Shown piece after piece: positions 1 to 7,426 of a DNA stretch of 29,339 bases (the first letter of the stretch is position 1; each line of letters begins with the position of its first letter). This DNA is from JAIOSM01 sp964593725. Its GTDB lineage: Bacteria > Desulfobacterota > Desulfobacteria > Desulfobacterales > Desulfobacteraceae. The notes under the pieces are model-generated. The model did no database searches and had not been told where the DNA came from. It was given only the letters and a program-made list of their open reading frames with translations. The stretch is taken from assembly GCA_964593725.1 (NCBI GenBank), contig CAZQJS010000038.1, forward strand, positions 1 to 29,339, given 5' to 3'. The translations under genes and the position numbers were made by a program.

Positions 1-24
1 ATTGCTGCAGGCCTGATATTTATC

Positions 25-53
25 TTGACAATACCGGTATCAAAATATATAAT
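25..53 (+). promoter_or_regulatory. Sigma70-type promoter for the rplU operon
   Basis: A perfect -35 box TTGACA (25-30) and a perfect -10 box TATAAT (48-53) are separated by the optimal 17 bases. Transcription would start near position 60, giving a leader of about 75 bases before rplU. The spacer contains a perfect 10-base palindrome, ATACCGGTAT (31-40). The match to consensus fits a strongly expressed ribosomal-protein operon. Confidence 0.8.
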
Positions 54-89
54 TCGATGTTTTATGGATCATCATAATAGACTGTTATT

Positions 90-115
90 AAACTTTAAAT
101 AGTATAAAGTTTTTT
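90..115 (+). other. AT-rich hairpin in the rplU leader
   Basis: AAACTTTA (90-97) and TAAAGTTT (105-112) can pair into an 8-bp stem with a 7-base loop, followed directly by a short T run. It lies between the promoter and the rplU ribosome binding site AAGGAG (121-126). It could be a weak attenuator or a ribosomal-protein leader structure. With only one G-C pair in the stem it may also be inert. Confidence 0.3.
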
Positions 116-135
116 AAGTTAAGGAGATATAAAGA

Positions 136-447
136 ATGTATGCAGTTATCAAAACCGGAGGCAAACAGTATAAAGTTGAAGAAGGTACGGTTCTCCAGGT
201 TGAAAAATTGGAACAGAATGAAGGCGACACAATTGAATTCAATGATGTTTTAATGTATTCTGACGGTGAAAATGTCACCCTTGGCACTCCCCTTGTGGAA
301 AATGCCAGTGTAAAAGCTGAAATCATCAAACAGGCAAAGGATAAAAAAGTCCTTGTTTTCAAATACAAACGAAGAAAAGGCTACAGAAGAATGCGGGGCC
401 ACAGGCAGCATTTTACTGAAATTAAAATCAATTCCATTAAAGCATAG
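136..447 (+). CDS. rplU: 50S ribosomal protein L21
   Basis: A 103-residue protein of normal L21 length. It opens with the family signature MYAVIKTGGKQYKV and carries the basic C-terminal stretch rich in Lys/Arg and Gly (FKYKRRKGYRRMRGHRQ) that contacts 23S rRNA. L21 binds 23S rRNA in the large subunit. The start is fixed by AAGGAG at 121-126. It is first in an operon with rpmA and obg, the usual order in bacteria, and is probably driven by the promoter at 25-53. The gene ends with TAG, which shows that TAG serves as an ordinary stop in this genome. Confidence 0.97.
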   Translation: MYAVIKTGGKQYKVEEGTVLQVEKLEQNEGDTIEFNDVLMYSDGENVTLGTPLVENASVKAEIIKQAKDKKVLVFKYKRRKGYRRMRGHRQHFTEIKINSIKA

Positions 448-470
448 AATATATTTAAGGAGATAAAGAC

Positions 471-725
471 ATGTCACATAAAAAAGCAGCCGGAAGTACC
501 AGAAACGGTCGAGACAGTAATGCCCAGAGACGGGGTGTTAAAAAATACGGCGGGCAGACAGTGCTTGCAGGGAATATCCTTGTAAGACAGGTTGGTTCAA
601 CCATCCACCCGGGTCAGAATGTCGGCATGGGCAAGGACTATACTCTTTTTTCCAAAATAGATGGTATTGTCTCATATGAAAGATTGGGACGTGACAGGAA
701 AAAAGTCTCTGTTTATGAAGCGTGA
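471..725 (+). CDS. rpmA: 50S ribosomal protein L27
   Basis: An 84-residue protein with the standard L27 features: a short basic N-terminal arm with AAGSTRNGRDSNAQRRGVK, then GNILVRQVGSTIHPGQNVGMGKDYTLF. L27 sits near the peptidyl-transferase centre and its N-terminal arm approaches the P-site tRNA. The start is preceded by AAGGAGA. There is no Firmicutes-type N-terminal extension needing cleavage. The TGA stop overlaps the GTG start of obg, suggesting translational coupling. Confidence 0.97.
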   Translation: MSHKKAAGSTRNGRDSNAQRRGVKKYGGQTVLAGNILVRQVGSTIHPGQNVGMGKDYTLFSKIDGIVSYERLGRDRKKVSVYEA

Positions 726-1717
726 AATTTGTAGATGAAGCAATAATTACCGTCAAATCCGGCAATGGCGGTGCCGGGTGTGTAAGTTTCAGAAGAGAAA
801 AATTCATTGAAAAGGGCGGGCCCGACGGCGGAGACGGCGGAGACGGCGGTAATGTAATCCTCAAGGTAAACCCTGCAAAACGCACCCTGTATGATTTCCG
901 CCGCCAGAAACTCATAAAAGCCCAGAACGGCGGCCCTGGCCAGGGCAGACAGAAACACGGGAAAAAAGGTCAGGACAAAATTATTGAGCTGCCGCCCGGC
1001 ACAACCATCACACACTTTAACACCAGTGAACTCCTTGCAGATCTTACTGAAAGCCAGCAGACTTTTATCATTGCAGAGGGTGGAAAGGGAGGAAAAGGAA
1101 ATAAACACTTCTCTTCATCCACAAACCGCACACCCAGATTCAGCCAGCCCGGCATAAAAGGTGTTGAACTTAAGATCAAACTTGAACTTAAACTCATTGC
1201 AGATGTCGGCCTTGTGGGACTGCCCAATGCAGGAAAGTCAACATTAATAAGCCGCATATCCAAAGCAAGACCAAAAATTGCAGACTACCCCTTTACAACC
1301 CTTACTCCCAACCTTGGCATGGTTGAGCCTGAATTTGGTGAGCCATTTGCTGTGGCTGATATCCCGGGACTCATTAAAGGAGCCCACAAGGGCACAGGCC
1401 TTGGCATTCAATTTTTAAAACATATTGAGCGGACAAAGATATTACTCCATATAATTGATCTGTCAACAATTGACCCAAAAGACCCTCTTGCAGGTTACCA
1501 TCTGATAAACAGAGAGCTTTCAAAACACAGTGCCAGACTCCCGGAAAAAAAACAGATAATTGTTCTAAATAAGATGGATCTCACAGGCTCTGAAGAGAAA
1601 ATCTCTCTTTTTAAAAACGTGTATAAAGGTTCTGATATATTAGCTGTTTCAGCTGCCACGGGAAAGGGCACAAAAGAGCTTATAAGAACCATGGCAAAAG
1701 CACTTAAGATCGAGTGA
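722..1717 (+). CDS. obg: GTPase Obg/CgtA, 50S assembly
   Basis: A 331-residue Obg GTPase that acts in large-subunit maturation and growth control. Residues 1-158 form the glycine-rich Obg fold, including a short tandem GGDGG stretch encoded by near-repeated GGCGGAGAC. The G domain follows, with P-loop GLPNAGKST at residues 166-174, switch I around DYPFTTLTPN, DIPG as G3 and NKMD as G4. It lacks the long acidic C-terminal tail of E. coli CgtA, as many orthologues do. The start is GTG overlapping the rpmA stop (GTGA), with no strong ribosome binding site, so translation is probably coupled to rpmA. Confidence 0.95.
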   Translation: MKFVDEAIITVKSGNGGAGCVSFRREKFIEKGGPDGGDGGDGGNVILKVNPAKRTLYDFRRQKLIKAQNGGPGQGRQKHGKKGQDKIIELPPGTTITHFNTSELLADLTESQQTFIIAEGGKGGKGNKHFSSSTNRTPRFSQPGIKGVELKIKLELKLIADVGLVGLPNAGKSTLISRISKARPKIADYPFTTLTPNLGMVEPEFGEPFAVADIPGLIKGAHKGTGLGIQFLKHIERTKILLHIIDLSTIDPKDPLAGYHLINRELSKHSARLPEKKQIIVLNKMDLTGSEEKISLFKNVYKGSDILAVSAATGKGTKELIRTMAKALKIE

Positions 1718-1722
1718 GCGCT

Positions 1723-2391
1723 ATGAAAACCGGTCTATTCGGCGGAACTTTCAATCCCCTGCACAACGGGCATATTAAAACAATCAAATATGTAACGGAA
1801 AAATTTGTCCTGGATAAAGTCTTTTTTATACCCTGTGCAACACCGCCCCATAAGGGAAGGGAAAACCTTGCCCCGGCAAAGGAGAGATTTGACATGGTAA
1901 GACTCGGCCTTGACAATGCCTTTGCCGGGGACAGATATTGTGCATCAGATATTGAGCTTAAGAGGAGCGGACCGTCTTTTACAATCGACACAATAAAAGA
2001 ATTTAAGAAAAGGGCCGGGCCCGGCGATAAATTCTTCCTCATCCTTGGCTCGGATGCATTTTTTGACATTGAAACCTGGAAAAATTTCCAGGGGATATTC
2101 CATGAAATTTGTGTTATTATAATGCTGCGGGAACAATTAACCCGCAGGAGTATCCTGATTGACAAAATCAGCTGCCACATAGAAAAAAAAATTTCAGATA
2201 ACTACACATTTGATAATGGAGGAGAGGCGTTTATACATGGGAGAAAAAAGAGCATATTCATTGCCCAGGTACCTGAGATCAACATATCATCAACAATGAT
2301 CCGTAAGCGTATAAAACAGGGTAGTTCAATTAATAATTTAACACCAGCACCAGTTGCAGAACATATCCATGACAAAGGATTATATTTATGA
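1723..2391 (+). CDS. nadD: Nicotinate-nucleotide adenylyltransferase
   Basis: NadD transfers AMP from ATP to nicotinate mononucleotide, giving deamido-NAD in NAD synthesis. The nucleotidyltransferase signature GGTFNPLHNGH is near the N-terminus, and the second motif, ISSTMIRKRI, is near the C-terminus. The length of about 222 residues is normal. A GTG at 1714, overlapping the obg stop, would add MSA. The ATG at 1723 gives the family's usual start MKTGLFGGTFNP and is preferred, though neither start has a strong ribosome binding site. The proB gene that often sits between obg and nadD is absent. The stop overlaps the rsfS start (ATGA). Confidence 0.93.
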   Translation: MKTGLFGGTFNPLHNGHIKTIKYVTEKFVLDKVFFIPCATPPHKGRENLAPAKERFDMVRLGLDNAFAGDRYCASDIELKRSGPSFTIDTIKEFKKRAGPGDKFFLILGSDAFFDIETWKNFQGIFHEICVIIMLREQLTRRSILIDKISCHIEKKISDNYTFDNGGEAFIHGRKKSIFIAQVPEINISSTMIRKRIKQGSSINNLTPAPVAEHIHDKGLYL

Positions 2392-2738
2392 CAGAAAAAG
2401 AGAACCTTGAAAAATTTTTAGAACCGATCTTCTCCAGAAAACCTGCATCGGTTTCAGCCCTTGATGTCCATAACCTGACCTCCTACACTGATGTTATCAT
2501 AATTGTCACGGGAAACTCTGCAAGGCAGATAAAAACCCTTGGAGAGCATATAATTAAAACACTTAAAAAACAGGGAGTAAAAGCCCTTGGTGTTGAAGGT
2601 ATGCAGAAGGGAAACTGGATTCTCATGGATTATGGATGGGTAATTGTCCATCTGTTTGATATTGAAACAAATGCTCTGTATGACCTTGAAAACCTCTGGT
2701 CAGATGCATTGCCCATTGACATTTCAAAATACAGGTAA
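2388..2738 (+). CDS. rsfS: Ribosome silencing factor RsfS
   Basis: A 116-residue member of the RsfS/Iojap family, which binds L14 and blocks subunit joining when nutrients are scarce. The core shows the typical pattern TSYTDVIIIVTGNSARQI, then VEGMQKGNWILMDYGWVIVHLF and a C-terminal YDLENLWSDA. It overlaps nadD by four bases (ATGA), the common nadD-rsfS arrangement, and is followed 13 bases later by gpmI. Confidence 0.95.
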   Translation: MTEKENLEKFLEPIFSRKPASVSALDVHNLTSYTDVIIIVTGNSARQIKTLGEHIIKTLKKQGVKALGVEGMQKGNWILMDYGWVIVHLFDIETNALYDLENLWSDALPIDISKYR

Positions 2739-2751
2739 AGGATGACATACA

Positions 2752-4320
2752 ATGGAACAACCCTGTGGTATGAAATCAGATAAAAGTCGCAGCTTAAATG
2801 TATTGATTATCCTTGACGGGTGGGGGGAAGCCGGCCCGTCAGATGGTAATGCTGTTGCCCTTGCAGACACCCCTTTTCTTGACCGTCTGGAAACAAAGTA
2901 CCCTGTGGCAAGGCTTCTATGCTCTGGTGAAGCAGTTGGGCTGCCCGGCAATACCATGGGCAATTCTGAAGTGGGGCACATGAATATAGGAGCCGGAAGA
3001 AAAGTTTATCAGGACCTTGTAAGAATTAACAGGGCCATTGTTGATAAAACCTTTTTTAAAAACCAGGCAATCCTGGATCTCTTAAATAGAGTTAAGGATA
3101 AAAACAGCTCTGTCCACCTCTTTGGCCTTCTGTCCGATGGCGGTGTCCACAGCCACATTGATCATCTTTTTGCCCTGATGGACATGGCACACAACTCAAA
3201 GATCAAAAACCTTTATATCCACCCCATTATGGATGGCCGGGACACATCCCCCACCAGCGGCATTGAATATATTAAAAAAGTTGAAAATCATATAAAAAAA
3301 ATAAAATTCGGGCAGATTGCAACTGTCTGCGGCAGGTTCTATGCCATGGACAGGGACACACGCTGGGACAGGGTAGAACAGGCCTTTAAACTCTACACAA
3401 GTGGCAGTGAACACTGCTTTGACGATCCTGTCAAGGCTGTCCAGGCATCCTATGATGCAGGCATTACCGATGAGTTTATTAAACCCACAGCCATTTGCAG
3501 TGCTCCCTGCAGTAAAAATATAGTTGTAGAGGATAATGACGGGATAATCTTTTTTAATTTCAGAGCAGACAGGGCAAAGGAGATTACCCGTGCCTTTACC
3601 CAGAATAATTTTTCAGAATTTAAAAGAAAAAAACCTGCTCTGTCAGGTTTTGTATCCATGACCCGGTATGATGCTGATTTTAACTTCAGGGCAGCCTTTG
3701 AACCCGTAACCCTGGAAAATGTCATGGGTCAGGTCATCAGCAGCCAGGGATTAAATCAGCTGCGGCTTGCTGAAACGGAAAAATTTGCCCATGTTACATA
3801 TTTTTTCAACGGCGGCAGTGAAAAAATCCTGAAAGGAGAGGAAAGAATACTTATTCCCTCTCCAAGAGATGTTGCAACATATGATCTTAAACCTGAAATG
3901 AGTGCTCTTAAAATCGCATCAACTGCACTTGATAATATTGAAGCAGGTAAATTTGATTTCATTGTCATCAATTTTGCCAATATGGATATGGTTGGCCATA
4001 CCGGTATTCTCAAGGCTGCTGTCAAGGCATGTGAGACCGTTGACAAAGCTTTGGAAACAGTGGTTGAAAAAATATGGGAAAAAGGAGGAAATGCCTTTAT
4101 CACTGCAGACCATGGCAACTCTGAAGAGATGTTGACAAAGGATGGCAAACCACACACAACCCATACACTTAACCCTGTGAAATTCATTGCTGCCGGCAGC
4201 AGATTCACAGGGTTAAAGCTTAAAAACGGTATACTGGGTGATATTGCACCAACTATTCTTCACAGCATGGATATAGATATACCCGTTGAAATGACCGGGA
4301 AATCATTGCTGATACTATAA
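2752..4320 (+). CDS. gpmI: 2,3-BPG-independent phosphoglycerate mutase
   Basis: A 522-residue Mn-dependent iPGM that interconverts 3- and 2-phosphoglycerate in glycolysis and gluconeogenesis. The first metal site is LDGWG (Asp22). The phosphorylated serine lies in GNSEVGHMNIGAGR (Ser72). The middle phosphotransferase insert carries HIHPIMDGRD-like and GRFYAMDRD motifs, and the C-terminal metal site has NFANMDMVGHTG and TADHGNSEEM. AAAGGA at 2737-2742 supports the ATG at 2752; a second ATG at 2770 is less well placed. It overlaps the convergent zinc-ribbon gene by six bases, with no terminator between them. Confidence 0.96.
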   Translation: MEQPCGMKSDKSRSLNVLIILDGWGEAGPSDGNAVALADTPFLDRLETKYPVARLLCSGEAVGLPGNTMGNSEVGHMNIGAGRKVYQDLVRINRAIVDKTFFKNQAILDLLNRVKDKNSSVHLFGLLSDGGVHSHIDHLFALMDMAHNSKIKNLYIHPIMDGRDTSPTSGIEYIKKVENHIKKIKFGQIATVCGRFYAMDRDTRWDRVEQAFKLYTSGSEHCFDDPVKAVQASYDAGITDEFIKPTAICSAPCSKNIVVEDNDGIIFFNFRADRAKEITRAFTQNNFSEFKRKKPALSGFVSMTRYDADFNFRAAFEPVTLENVMGQVISSQGLNQLRLAETEKFAHVTYFFNGGSEKILKGEERILIPSPRDVATYDLKPEMSALKIASTALDNIEAGKFDFIVINFANMDMVGHTGILKAAVKACETVDKALETVVEKIWEKGGNAFITADHGNSEEMLTKDGKPHTTHTLNPVKFIAAGSRFTGLKLKNGILGDIAPTILHSMDIDIPVEMTGKSLLIL

Positions 4321-4980
4321 CTTTCTATTGCAATGTTTACATATTTTTGCCCGCTTTTTTATAATTTCTGCACAATGGGGACACTCCCGTGTATAAAGCC
4401 GTTCATGAAGGCTCTCCACTGCTGTATCAACCCTCTGCTGTAATGCAGGTGGAAACTTATGGTTGATAAGATGCTCTATTGCCTCTATATCTGCAAGTTC
4501 TTCCACCATTTCAACTGCTTTTAACCGCACCCTGCCAGGCCATTTTGAATCCAGCACCATCTTGAGGATCTCATCCCATGCCTTTGATATATAATGATCG
4601 GTCAGAATTGAAAACCCTTGTTTAGCTGCCTCTTTTCTTGCCTGCTGTTCAATTAATACTGCATCATTCAATTCCTGTCCCTTGCCTCCCATGGGGCTGA
4701 ATACAGGCATATATTCAAAATTTCCAGAACCCGGCTCCTGGATACATCTGTAAGAAGCTGCTGCCTCCATGCTCTCCTGGAGATGATCCCAGCCCTGGTT
4801 ATATGAAGGGCATTCATCATTAAAGCATACAAAAAGGTAAGGGGTGCCCCATCCAAGGCCGTCCCCAAAGGCGAACTGGGGTATCTCCCATAATGTCATC
4901 TCTTTTCTGCAATGGGGGCATTGCGGTTTATCCATGTCCATATACTTTTGCAGGAGCTGGTCTCTTGTTTCAAATGTCAT
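4315..4980 (-). CDS. Zinc-ribbon protein of unknown function
   Basis: A 221-residue soluble protein with two cysteine modules. The N-terminal one is CPHCRKEM followed by FNDECP, and the C-terminal one is CPHCAEIIKKRAKICKHC, a compact zinc ribbon of the kind found in many regulators. Residues roughly 115-190 are helical and charged and may form short HEAT-like helices. I recall similar proteins in Desulfobacterota annotated only as zinc-ribbon domain proteins, and I assign no function. The start is supported by AAGGAA about 11 bases upstream. The TAG stop overlaps the end of gpmI by six bases in convergent orientation. It follows the carboxylase operon by only 37 bases and may be cotranscribed with it. 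Confidence 0.8.
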   Translation of the reverse strand: MTFETRDQLLQKYMDMDKPQCPHCRKEMTLWEIPQFAFGDGLGWGTPYLFVCFNDECPSYNQGWDHLQESMEAAASYRCIQEPGSGNFEYMPVFSPMGGKGQELNDAVLIEQQARKEAAKQGFSILTDHYISKAWDEILKMVLDSKWPGRVRLKAVEMVEELADIEAIEHLINHKFPPALQQRVDTAVESLHERLYTRECPHCAEIIKKRAKICKHCNRKL

Positions 4981-5017
4981 ATTAATACTTTTTCCTTAAA
5001 ATCGATTATAATGTCAA

Positions 5018-7087
5018 CTATTCTATGACTGCAAGCACTGCATCCTTGGTAACAGAGTCACCTATGGCAAAATTAACTGCTTTTACAACTCCTGCTGCAG
5101 GTGCCGGAAGTGCATTTTCCATTTTCATGGCCTCAATAACCACAACAATATCACCTTCCTTGACTTCATCCCCCACATTCTTCTCATAGCGGATAATTAT
5201 TCCCGGCATGGGGGATTTCAAGCCGGTGCCTGATCCTGAAGAAGCTGATTCTGCCGGAGCAGGTGCTGACTCTGCCCTGGCAGGTGCCGGGGAAGGTGTT
5301 GGAGCAGGGGCTGGAGCAGCCGGTGCAGCCGGTTTTGCCATCGCAGGAGGTGCCGGGGGAGGAGGCACGGTTACACCCTGGGGTGCCGGGGGCGGTGTTA
5401 CGGCCGGAGCAGCCTGGGGCTGGGCATAGGCAAGCACAGGAGTTCCTCCCACCTCATCAACACCGACCTCAATACATTCACCATCCACAAATACATTAAA
5501 AGTACGCAGGTTCTCACTCTTTTCAGGCATATCATCTTTACAGGGCGGCTTAATAAGTTCTCCTGCCCTGGCCATTCTTACAAGTTCAGCCTCTTTTTCT
5601 ATCTCTTCAAGGGTAACAGGTTTTAACTCATCGGGCATCTCTTCTTTTCCATACTTACGCCTTAAAAATTGTGCTCCTGTAACAGGGAAAAGAGCATATA
5701 CAAGGAGATCATCATCATCCACGGCAAGATCACCAATCTTTTCCTTTGCCTTTTCAAGTTCAGGTTCAAGGGTCTCGGCAGGTCGGCATGTTATTGGTGT
5801 TTCTCCTTTTTCATAGCCCTTGAGAACCAGTTTCTGGATTTCAGGGTCAATGGGGATGGAGGTTTTCCCATAAAGTCCATAACATAAATCCTTTACCTGG
5901 GCTGTGACCATCTTATAACGTTCATCACCCTTATCAAACAGGACATTATTCACGGTCTGGGTACCCACAATCTGGCTTGTGGGAGTCACAAGGGGTACCT
6001 GGCCAAGCTCTTTTCTCACCCTTGGCAGTTCCTTATATACTTCATCAAGGCTGTCCAGGGCATCCATCTCCCTTAACTGATTTACAAGGTTGGAAAGCAT
6101 GCCTCCCGGGGTCTGGTGTATCAATACATTGGTATCAATTACTGAAACCTTGGTATCATCCAGAAGATGTTTATACTTGGGAAGTACTGTTTTCTCAAAA
6201 ATATCATTGATCTCGGTAAGGGCTTTTATATCAAACCCTGTATCCCTGTTTGTTCCAAGCAGTGTCATAACAAGGGGTTCTATAGCCGGATGTGATGTCC
6301 TGTAAGCATAGGGAGAAAGGCATGTATCAAGTATATCAACCCCTGCTTCAACAGCCTTAAGATGGGTCATGGATGCCATGCCGGATGTAAAATGACTGTG
6401 AAGATGAATCAGGGGGGAAACAGTCTCTTTAAGTGCTTTTATGAGCTCAAAGGTATCATAGGGCGCCATGAGTCCTGCCATGTCCTTTACACAGATACTG
6501 TCTGCACCCATATCTTCCAGCTCTTTTGCCTTGTTAATATAATAATCAATATTATAAACATCACCGCCCATTCGCGGTTCTGTCAATGAATAACAGATTG
6601 TTCCCTGAAAATGTTTACCACACTCCTTTATTACAGGAACAACAGCTTCAAAATTCCTGTAATCATTTAAAGCGTCAAATGTTCTGAAAATATCCATGCC
6701 GTTTTCAGAAGCTCTTTTTACAAATAACTCTGCCACATCATCGGCATAATTTCTGTATCCCACAAGGTTCTGGCCCCTGAGAAGCATGGAAAAAGGTGTC
6801 TTTTTAAAATATCTTTTCAATGTTCTGATTCTTTCAAAGGGATCTTCACCAAGAAAGCGGTGCATGGTGTCAAAGGTGGCGCCTCCCCACATTTCCACTG
6901 CCCAGAAACCTATTTCATCCATTCTTTCAGCCATGGGAATCATATCTTCTGTTCTTCCCCGTGTTGCAAAAAGGGATTGATGGCCATCACGCAGTGATAA
7001 ATCTTCAATCAGAAGAGGGTTGGAAGCCTTTGGCCTGTCCTGGCCATATTCTATTTTTGTCATTTCTACCTTGCCGTGTTCACTCAT
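5018..7087 (-). CDS. 5S-type carboxyltransferase fused to biotin carrier
   Basis: A 689-residue fusion. Residues about 20-300 are a pyruvate carboxyltransferase TIM barrel (OadA/PycB/transcarboxylase 5S family) with DLSLRDGHQS, the metal-liganding HLHSHF and KDMAG, whose Lys201 is the expected carbamylated metal ligand. A conserved PYC/OADA domain follows. Next comes a low-complexity Pro/Ala linker (about residues 545-615) and a biotinyl domain with EAMKMEN, biotin on Lys655. It would move the carboxyl group between biotin and pyruvate/oxaloacetate. No biotin carboxylase and no membrane beta subunit is nearby, so a methylmalonyl-CoA:pyruvate transcarboxylase role is favoured over pyruvate carboxylase or a Na+ pump. 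The ribosome binding site is AGGAGA. It ends in TAG. Confidence 0.88.
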   Translation of the reverse strand: MSEHGKVEMTKIEYGQDRPKASNPLLIEDLSLRDGHQSLFATRGRTEDMIPMAERMDEIGFWAVEMWGGATFDTMHRFLGEDPFERIRTLKRYFKKTPFSMLLRGQNLVGYRNYADDVAELFVKRASENGMDIFRTFDALNDYRNFEAVVPVIKECGKHFQGTICYSLTEPRMGGDVYNIDYYINKAKELEDMGADSICVKDMAGLMAPYDTFELIKALKETVSPLIHLHSHFTSGMASMTHLKAVEAGVDILDTCLSPYAYRTSHPAIEPLVMTLLGTNRDTGFDIKALTEINDIFEKTVLPKYKHLLDDTKVSVIDTNVLIHQTPGGMLSNLVNQLREMDALDSLDEVYKELPRVRKELGQVPLVTPTSQIVGTQTVNNVLFDKGDERYKMVTAQVKDLCYGLYGKTSIPIDPEIQKLVLKGYEKGETPITCRPAETLEPELEKAKEKIGDLAVDDDDLLVYALFPVTGAQFLRRKYGKEEMPDELKPVTLEEIEKEAELVRMARAGELIKPPCKDDMPEKSENLRTFNVFVDGECIEVGVDEVGGTPVLAYAQPQAAPAVTPPPAPQGVTVPPPPAPPAMAKPAAPAAPAPAPTPSPAPARAESAPAPAESASSGSGTGLKSPMPGIIIRYEKNVGDEVKEGDIVVVIEAMKMENALPAPAAGVVKAVNFAIGDSVTKDAVLAVIE

Positions 7088-7137
7088 TTTTATCTCCTGG
7101 AATTATATAATTTTTTCATTTTAATCTTAATTATTAT

Positions 7138-7392
7138 CTATCTTGCTTTCATCAGCATCATTGCATTAGCCTGCATCTGGCTCAACCGTCCTGCATTGGC
7201 CCAGGCACTGAATCTCTCCTGCCTTTCAGCCGGAATAACCCGGTCAGAAGCCGGGGCATCAGCTTTGCCAGGGTCTGTCCCGCAAGAAGCATAATATGCC
7301 TGCTCTTCATGGGTCTTTATATATGTAAAAACTGCTGCTGAAACTGCAGCTGTTTTCCTTTTATCCAATTTTCCATTCTTTCTGTTTTCCAT
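7138..7392 (-). CDS. Small OadG-like protein of the carboxylase operon
   Basis: An 84-residue protein between the two carboxyltransferase genes, with AAGGAG before its ATG. The stretch KRKTAAVSAAVFTYI resembles the segment following the membrane helix in OadG/gamma and delta subunits of biotin decarboxylases. The tail WANAGRLSQMQANAMM resembles their C-terminal W-x-x-x-GR pattern. No transmembrane helix is present, so it is probably a soluble linker or assembly subunit that ties 12S and 5S parts together. That role is inferred from position and weak similarity only. It ends in TAG. Confidence 0.65.
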   Translation of the reverse strand: MENRKNGKLDKRKTAAVSAAVFTYIKTHEEQAYYASCGTDPGKADAPASDRVIPAERQERFSAWANAGRLSQMQANAMMLMKAR

Positions 7393-7426
7393 GGGGATTA
7401 CTCCTTTTATAAGCTCCTATATATAG

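Noticed and set aside
5208..5499. Plus-strand Ala/Gly-rich open frames
   Set aside because: They arise from the GC-rich Pro/Ala linker of the biotin carrier fusion on the other strand.
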